A DNA stretch of 11,359 nucleotides from Sphingobacteriia bacterium (GTDB taxonomy: Bacteria > Bacteroidota > Bacteroidia > Chitinophagales > Chitinophagaceae), in assembly GCA_004294465.1 (NCBI GenBank), contig REAV01000192.1:1-11359 (forward strand), written 5' to 3'. A model generated the notes under the pieces. It was given only the letters and a program-made list of their open reading frames with translations, was not told the DNA's origin and did no database searches. This document shows positions 7,298 through 11,359 of the stretch, piece after piece (position 1 is the stretch's first letter; the number at the start of each line of letters is the position of its first letter). Position numbers and translations under genes: made by a program.

Positions 7298-7759
7298 TTA
7301 AAGCGAATTGATTACTGCCTGTGGCAAGAAAGGAGAAGCGTTTCCTCCATTTCGAATAATATCTCTAACAATAGTAGAAGCTACTGAAGTGTATTTTGGT
7401 TCTCCCGTTAAAAAAATGGTTTCGATATTACTATCCATTGTTCTATTGGCATCTGCAATTGTTTTTTCATATTCAAAATCACTCACGTATCGTATCCCTC
7501 TTAAAATAAATCGTGCCCCAATTTTTTCGCAAAAATGTACGGTCAATCCATCATAAATCACACTCTCTACTTTTGGCTCATCCTTGTATATTTGGTTAAA
7601 CCATTCCATTCTTTGTTCTGCACTAAACATTGGATTCTTAGATGAATTGATACCAATTCCAATATAAATTTTATCAAACAAAGGCAATGCTCTGTTAATA
7701 ATATCCGTATGACCCAAGGTTACTGGGTCAAAGGTTCCGGGAAATAAACAGATTCGCAT
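7298..7759 (-). CDS. coaD: pantetheine-phosphate adenylyltransferase
   Basis: Transfers AMP from ATP to 4'-phosphopantetheine to form dephospho-CoA, the penultimate step of CoA synthesis, in the cytoplasm. The 153-residue protein is of normal length. It shows the nucleotidyltransferase motif GTFDPVTLGH at 8-17 (TxGH at 14-17), RGIRYVSDFEYE at 87-98, and VASTIVRD at 126-133, corresponding to the family's ISSTxVR. The ATG start directly follows heptamer array B: only four bases separate the last repeat unit from it, so the region where a ribosome would bind is the repeat itself. pyrB lies 76 bases upstream on the same strand and the thioesterase gene 14 bases downstream. Confidence 0.95.
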   Translation of the reverse strand: MRICLFPGTFDPVTLGHTDIINRALPLFDKIYIGIGINSSKNPMFSAEQRMEWFNQIYKDEPKVESVIYDGLTVHFCEKIGARFILRGIRYVSDFEYEKTIADANRTMDSNIETIFLTGEPKYTSVASTIVRDIIRNGGNASPFLPQAVINSL

Positions 7760-7763
7760 TGGG

Positions 7764-7849
7764 AGTTATGAGTTATGAATTATGAGTTATGAATTATGAA
7801 TTATGAGATACAATTTTTGAATGATGAGTTTTCAATTATTGGTTATCGT
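7764..7849 (+). repeat. heptanucleotide array B (TTATGAR), running into pyrB
   Basis: Six clean units of ARTTATG occupy 7764-7805, equivalently TTATGAG/TTATGAA read two bases later. From 7801 on, the 7-base phase can be followed through degenerate units (ATACAAT, TTTTGAA, TGATGAG, TTTTCAA) to two units at 7836-7849, TTATTGG and TTATCGT, which match units of array A. The TTA at 7836 is the complement of the pyrB stop codon and the two units encode the protein's last residues. The array fills the whole pyrB-coaD gap. Confidence 0.8.
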
Positions 7850-8768
7850 CTCGGCCTGCTAATAAATACAATACCGCCATTCTCACTGCTACCCCATTTT
7901 CTACTTGATTTAAAATGATAGAGCTTTTTCCATCAGCCACATCACTATCTAATTCTACCCCTCTATTAATTGGGCCTGGGTGCATAATCACTATTTCTTT
8001 GCCAAGACTATCTAAATTACTTCGCTTTATACCATATGCCAAATTATACTCCCTAAGTGAAGAAAACAGTGGCTGGTTTTGTCTTTCTAATTGTATTCTT
8101 AAAACGTTGGCAACATCGCACCATTTCAATGCCTCTTGAAGATTATAAGTAACTCTTACACCCAATGCTTCTCCAATATAAGTAGGAATTAAAGTTGGTG
8201 GGCCAACCACCAATACTTCAGCACCCATTTTCTTCAATAAATATAGATTGCTCAACGCAACCCTGCTATGCATGATGTCACCAATAATAGCCACTTTAAG
8301 GCCTTCGATCCTGCCCAGTTTTTCTTTCATTGAAAAAGCATCGAGCAAGGCTTGCGTAGGATGTTCATTAATGCCATCTCCAGCATTAACAATGGCAGCG
8401 GGAATATGTTTGGCCAGAAAATGGGGAGCTCCAGAAGCACTATGCCTCATCACCACCATATCCACTTTCATGCTCAGAATATTGTTTACCGTGTCGAGTA
8501 AGGTTTCTCCCTTTGCTGCAGATGAACTGCTTGCTGCAAAATTGAGCACATCGGCAGAGAGTCTTTTTTCGGCCAGTTCAAATGACATTCGGGTTCTGGT
8601 AGAATTCTCATAGAACAAATTCACAATAGTAATATCCCTTAGAGAGGGTACTTTTTTTACAGGTCTTTGTAATACTTCTTTGAATTGTTCGGCAGTGGAT
8701 AAAATGAGATTAATGTCCTCCTTAGAGAGATCCTTAATACCAAGTAAGTGTTTGGTAGATAGTTTCAT
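7836..8768 (-). CDS. pyrB: aspartate carbamoyltransferase catalytic subunit
   Basis: Condenses carbamoyl phosphate with aspartate to N-carbamoylaspartate, the second step of pyrimidine synthesis. The 310-residue protein carries the carbamoyl-phosphate loop FYENSTRTR at 52-60, the SSSAAKGE loop at 81-88 that supplies a catalytic lysine, HPTQALLD at 136-143 and HPGPINRG at 263-270. No regulatory subunit gene (pyrI) is adjacent, so control is more likely through PyrR, whose gene lies 26 bases upstream in the same direction. The last residues (DDNQ) and the stop codon coincide with heptamer units of array B, so the very C-terminus may have been rewritten by the repeat; the catalytic parts are far from it and intact. 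Confidence 0.97.
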   Translation of the reverse strand: MKLSTKHLLGIKDLSKEDINLILSTAEQFKEVLQRPVKKVPSLRDITIVNLFYENSTRTRMSFELAEKRLSADVLNFAASSSSAAKGETLLDTVNNILSMKVDMVVMRHSASGAPHFLAKHIPAAIVNAGDGINEHPTQALLDAFSMKEKLGRIEGLKVAIIGDIMHSRVALSNLYLLKKMGAEVLVVGPPTLIPTYIGEALGVRVTYNLQEALKWCDVANVLRIQLERQNQPLFSSLREYNLAYGIKRSNLDSLGKEIVIMHPGPINRGVELDSDVADGKSSIILNQVENGVAVRMAVLYLLAGRDDNQ

Positions 8769-8794
8769 TAAAAATCAAAGCTAATCAAATAATT

Positions 8795-9316
8795 TTATAC
8801 AATAACCACTTCATCTTTTTCAGCAGTTTCAGCCCAGTTTACTTTTACCTTATCTGATACGATTGTATCAATTGCTTTGCCTGAAAAATCGGGCTGAATA
8901 GGTAATTCTCTACTAAACCTTCTGTCTATTAAAACACAAAGTGAAACTTTTGAAGGTCTCCCAAAATCCAATAATGCATCCAACGCTGCCCTAATTGTTC
9001 TACCCGTATACAACACATCATCAATCAACACCACTTTTTTCCCTTCAATACTAAAAGGAATTTCGGTAGCATTGGCTATATGGAGCGCTTTTCTAACATC
9101 ATCCCTATAAAAAGTAATATCCAATTTTCCGTATTTAATGGGCAAAGCTGGGGTCATCTGTTTCAATTCATCAACAATTCGATCACTTAAAAAGACGCCT
9201 CTTGGTTGTAATCCAATTATAACCGTATCTATTAAGCCCTGATTATTCTCTACAATCTGGTGAGCAAGCCGCTTAACGGTAAGTGCTATTTGCTGTTCAG
9301 AAAGAATGGTCTTCAC
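8795..9316 (-). CDS. pyrR: pyr regulator / uracil phosphoribosyltransferase
   Basis: In Firmicutes PyrR binds leader mRNA of pyr genes in response to UMP/UTP and has weak uracil phosphoribosyltransferase activity. The 173-residue protein shows the PRPP motif VVLIDDVLYTGRT at 95-107, 'IIGLQPRGVFLSDRI' at 33-47, and 'DITFYRDD' at 66-73, all typical. The start codon is GTG. It is the first gene of a pyrR-pyrB transcript. Its leader has a minus-strand TTTG (9351-9354) followed 21 bases later by TAAAATTT (9322-9329), a weak promoter candidate, and a short inverted repeat TGGCT/AGCCA, but no sequence like the Firmicutes PyrR-binding loop. Whether it acts on RNA in this lineage is therefore open. 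Confidence 0.93.
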   Translation of the reverse strand: MKTILSEQQIALTVKRLAHQIVENNQGLIDTVIIGLQPRGVFLSDRIVDELKQMTPALPIKYGKLDITFYRDDVRKALHIANATEIPFSIEGKKVVLIDDVLYTGRTIRAALDALLDFGRPSKVSLCVLIDRRFSRELPIQPDFSGKAIDTIVSDKVKVNWAETAEKDEVVIV

Positions 9317-9382
9317 TCGATAAATTTTATTAAAAATAATGGCTTTCTTTCAAATCAGCCAATTTATTCACGTGGTTCTTTA

Positions 9383-9390
9383 TTACTTTG
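9383..9390 (+). promoter_or_regulatory. candidate -7 box of recF
   Basis: TTACTTTG matches 7 of 8 positions of TAnnTTTG and ends six bases before the recF ATG at 9397. No TTTG/TTG is found at the normal -33 spacing. The TTG of this box could be mistaken for a start codon in the recF frame. Confidence 0.3.
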
Positions 9391-9396
9391 CGAACC

Positions 9397-10476
9397 ATGC
9401 TCCAAATTAAAGAACTTGAACTGATACAATTCAGGAATTACCATCAACAAAAATGGGCATTCCAAGATAGAATCGTTTGCATTGGTGGATTGAATGGGGT
9501 GGGAAAAACCAATTTATTGGATGCTATTTATTATTTAGGATTTTCGAAAAGCTATTTTTCGAGAACCGATGCCCAAAATGTTCAACATGGCCAATTGGGT
9601 ATGCGATTATCAGGCAATTATTTATTGCAAAAAGAAAGCAACAATATCACCTGTATTTTAAGAGAGAACAATCGAAAAGAATTAACCGTAAACAATGAAC
9701 TCATCAAAAAAATGTCTGACCATGTAGGAAAATTTCCTTGTGTGATGATTGCTCCTGATGATGTAGAATTAATAAGTGGAAGTGGTGAAGGAAGAAGAAA
9801 AATGATTGACACCATTTTATCTCAAACAGATCGGGAATACTTGGTTCAATTAATGGATTATACAAAAGTATTGCAGCAAAGAAATAGTTTATTCAAACAA
9901 GCTGAAAACAATACCATTGATCAGGAATTGTTAGAAGTGTTCAATAATCAATTAATCAAAGCGGGCAACTATATTTTCAATAGTAGAACAATATTTTTGA
10001 AAGATTTTATTCCTTCAGTCATTAGTTTATATACAGCAATAGCAGGTAAATCGGATGAACTTGGCTTAGAATACCAAAGTGAATTGACATCAAATTCTTT
10101 TGAAACATTACTGAAAAATAGTTTCCAGAAAGACCTTATCCTTCAAAGAACTACTAAGGGAATACACAGAGATGAGTTGAGTATTTTGCTCAACCAATTT
10201 GCATTTAAATCAGAAGCATCACAGGGTCAACGCAAAAGTTTATTATTCGCACTAAAATTAGCTGAATGGGACTTTCTCGCTAAGAAAATCGGCTACGGTC
10301 CTATTTTATTACTTGATGATGTATTTGAAAAATTAGATGAAAAAAGGATGTACCAATTATTAGAACGCGTTTGCAGTGACCATTATGGCCAGGTATTTAT
10401 TACAGATACCCATGTAGACAGGCTTCAAAAACAATTAAAGCAAACCGGTCAATCATTTCAACTGATAGAATTATAA
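9397..10476 (+). CDS. recF: DNA replication and repair protein RecF
   Basis: SMC-like ATPase that helps load RecA at single-strand gaps, with RecO and RecR. The ATG at 9397 gives 359 residues, the usual family length, and the family's N-terminal pattern 'L-x-L-x-x-F-R-N-Y'. A TTG three codons upstream is less likely because it sits in a promoter-like box. Walker A is GLNGVGKT at 31-38, the ABC-type signature SQGQRKSLLFALKLAEW starts near 275, and Walker B plus D-loop is ILLLDDVFEKLD at 303-314. Divergent from pyrR and 20 bases ahead of the DUF721 gene, with which it is probably co-transcribed. Confidence 0.95.
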   Translation: MLQIKELELIQFRNYHQQKWAFQDRIVCIGGLNGVGKTNLLDAIYYLGFSKSYFSRTDAQNVQHGQLGMRLSGNYLLQKESNNITCILRENNRKELTVNNELIKKMSDHVGKFPCVMIAPDDVELISGSGEGRRKMIDTILSQTDREYLVQLMDYTKVLQQRNSLFKQAENNTIDQELLEVFNNQLIKAGNYIFNSRTIFLKDFIPSVISLYTAIAGKSDELGLEYQSELTSNSFETLLKNSFQKDLILQRTTKGIHRDELSILLNQFAFKSEASQGQRKSLLFALKLAEWDFLAKKIGYGPILLLDDVFEKLDEKRMYQLLERVCSDHYGQVFITDTHVDRLQKQLKQTGQSFQLIEL

Positions 10477-10496
10477 AATAGACCTAACTTTACATT

Positions 10497-10778
10497 ATGG
10501 CCGAAATGCATATTGGTGACGCATTAAAAGGATTTATTCGAAAGAGTAATTTAAAGAACGGAATCAGGGCCGTTCAGATAGAAGAAGTATGGGGCAAATT
10601 AATGGGAAAGACCATTGCTAAATACACTGAAAAAGTGCAGATCATCAATAAAAAATTGTTCATTCATACCAATATTGGTCCTTTAAAAAATGAATTGCAA
10701 TTTCAAAAACCACAAATCATTGCGCGTGTAAATGAACTTTTTGGAGAAGAAGTGATAACAGAGGTTATTATCCAGTAA
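10497..10778 (+). CDS. DUF721 / DciA-like protein
   Basis: A 93-residue small protein of the DUF721 family, part of which is DciA, a loader or partner of the replicative helicase in many bacteria lacking DnaC. Visible features are 'IGDALKGFIRKSNLKNGI' followed by 'VQIEEVWGKLMGKTIAKYT' (the family's V-x-x-x-W-x-x-x-V-G pattern) and a strand-rich second half with 'LFIHTNIGPLKNELQFQK', matching L-x-V-x-x-x-S-x-W-x-x-E-L. This short form lacks a long extra domain. Adjacent to recF, which fits a DNA-replication role; the helicase role is inferred from the family, not shown here. Confidence 0.8.
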   Translation: MAEMHIGDALKGFIRKSNLKNGIRAVQIEEVWGKLMGKTIAKYTEKVQIINKKLFIHTNIGPLKNELQFQKPQIIARVNELFGEEVITEVIIQ

Positions 10779-10781
10779 CTG

Positions 10782-10844
10782 TAATCTTTTATCTTTTATC
10801 TCATATCTTTTATCTCTTAATTCATAATTCCTAATTGGTGATTA
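10782..10844 (+). repeat. heptanucleotide array C (TTATCTY plus TTAATTC-type units)
   Basis: Nine consecutive 7-base steps in unbroken phase: TAATCTT, TTATCTT, TTATCTC, ATATCTT, TTATCTC, TTAATTC, ATAATTC, CTAATTG, GTGATTA. The first five are the unit of array A; the later ones contain TTCATAA, the reverse complement of the array B unit TTATGAA. It fills the convergent gap between the DUF721 gene and the DoxX-type gene and overlaps the latter's last codons and stop (10831-10833). Confidence 0.8.
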
Positions 10845-11359
10845 GTTCTGCTGTGTCAAGATAACTTCGCTTATCAAGTATTGTAGCTCCTTTCATTAGG
10901 AAGAATGTAGGCTTAACTCTCGCTGCAGTTTTAATAACTGTTGCATCGCAGCTTAATACCGTATATGCAGGAAAGGCTTCTTTTATTCTTGCAGCTTCAG
11001 CAGAAACGAGATAAACTGGTATTGATTTTTTTTCAACTCCAGCCAATATTTTCAGCATTGCATTTTGCCATTTATTAATGTTAACTGCATCTTGAATAAA
11101 TACCAATAAGTATTCTCCTGGTTGCTGAAAGATGGCTCCTGTTGTATCGGTTTGATTGATCGTTAATAAAGAAAAATCTACAATAGCAGGCTTCAAACCA
11201 TTACCCGATTTTACCAATTGATCTTTTCGATCGACGTATAAATAGGTGGAATCAAAGTCTTCAGGGAAATGCTCCTGATCAAACTGCAATTGCTTACCAT
11301 TTTTTTGATAAATAAATTGAATGGAGAAACTATCCAAAGTTGCTCCTTCAGGCATTTTC
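10831..11359 (-). CDS. DoxX-family (BT_3928-like) protein, C-terminal part (partial)
   Basis: The reading frame continues past the right edge, so only the last ~176 residues are seen; the Met at 11353-11355 is internal (Lys precedes it). In Bacteroidota a known architecture is an N-terminal four-helix DoxX membrane domain followed by a thioredoxin-like region. The visible part fits the latter: 'KMPEGATLDSFSIQFIYQKNG' (joining segment), 'STYLYVDRKDQLVKSGN', 'PGEYLLVFIQD', and 'VKPTFFLMKGATILDKRS', the last like the cis-proline end of a thioredoxin fold. No CxxC is present, so redox activity of this half is doubtful. The C-terminal ITN and stop lie in the heptamer array. Assignment is by resemblance to the family; the DoxX half itself is not visible. 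Confidence 0.6.
   Translation of the reverse strand, partial: KMPEGATLDSFSIQFIYQKNGKQLQFDQEHFPEDFDSTYLYVDRKDQLVKSGNGLKPAIVDFSLLTINQTDTTGAIFQQPGEYLLVFIQDAVNINKWQNAMLKILAGVEKKSIPVYLVSAEAARIKEAFPAYTVLSCDATVIKTAARVKPTFFLMKGATILDKRSYLDTAELITN

Noticed and set aside
8248..8613. 121-residue plus-strand open frame
   Set aside because: It is antisense to pyrB, whose catalytic motifs are encoded by the same bases.
9388..9396. TTG start for RecF three codons upstream
   Set aside because: The TTG is part of a TTACTTTG promoter-like box and the ATG at 9397 gives the usual RecF N-terminus.
1..11359. tRNA, rRNA, insertion sequence, prophage or defence genes
   Set aside because: I found no cloverleaf or rRNA sequence, no transposase or integrase motif, and every long frame is accounted for by housekeeping or envelope genes.

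Overview
The window looks like chromosome from a low-GC member of the Bacteroidota, most likely of the Chitinophagaceae (Sediminibacterium-like) type; the genus is inference. The evidence is a C-terminal type IX secretion sorting domain (type B, 'gliding motility-associated') on a giant surface protein, a WbqC-family gene, a DoxX/BT_3928-type protein, promoters of the TTTG-N18-TAnnTTTG kind, and no clear Shine-Dalgarno sequences. Almost all of the DNA is coding. No stretch over 300 bases lacks a gene; the longest gap, about 256 bases at 4505-4760, is AT-rich and holds two promoter-like sites.

Layout. Positions 156-3794 (minus) encode a 1212-residue secreted protein with an IgGFc-binding-like N-terminus, PKD-like repeats and a T9SS sorting tail; a further minus-strand gene may start just inside the left edge. 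Next come wbqC-like (minus), an LEA-type-2 lipoprotein (plus) and a small secreted heavy-metal-associated-domain protein (minus). The middle is a housekeeping block: pyrE (minus) divergent from a Nudix hydrolase (plus), which converges with and overlaps a hotdog thioesterase (menI-like). The thioesterase lies downstream of coaD, which in turn follows pyrB and pyrR on the minus strand. Divergent from pyrR are recF and a DUF721/DciA-like gene (plus). The right edge carries the C-terminal part of a DoxX-family membrane protein (minus).

How they fit together. pyrR and pyrB are a likely operon for early pyrimidine synthesis. pyrE, for a later step of the same pathway, lies about 1.4 kb away from the end of the coaD pair. 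coaD and the CoA-thioesterase-like gene form a second pair with a 14-base gap. recF and the DUF721 gene are a DNA repair/replication pair. The left third is devoted to the cell envelope and secretion.

The most unusual content is a set of three intergenic heptanucleotide arrays (5655-5772, 7764-7849, 10782-10844). Their units differ (TTATTGG, TTATCTY, TTATGAR) but share a TTAT core. They abut the 3' ends of minus-strand genes so closely that bases 1-3 of an in-phase unit supply the stop codon of pyrE, of pyrB and of the DoxX-type gene. No defence system, CRISPR array, RNA gene or insertion sequence was found.
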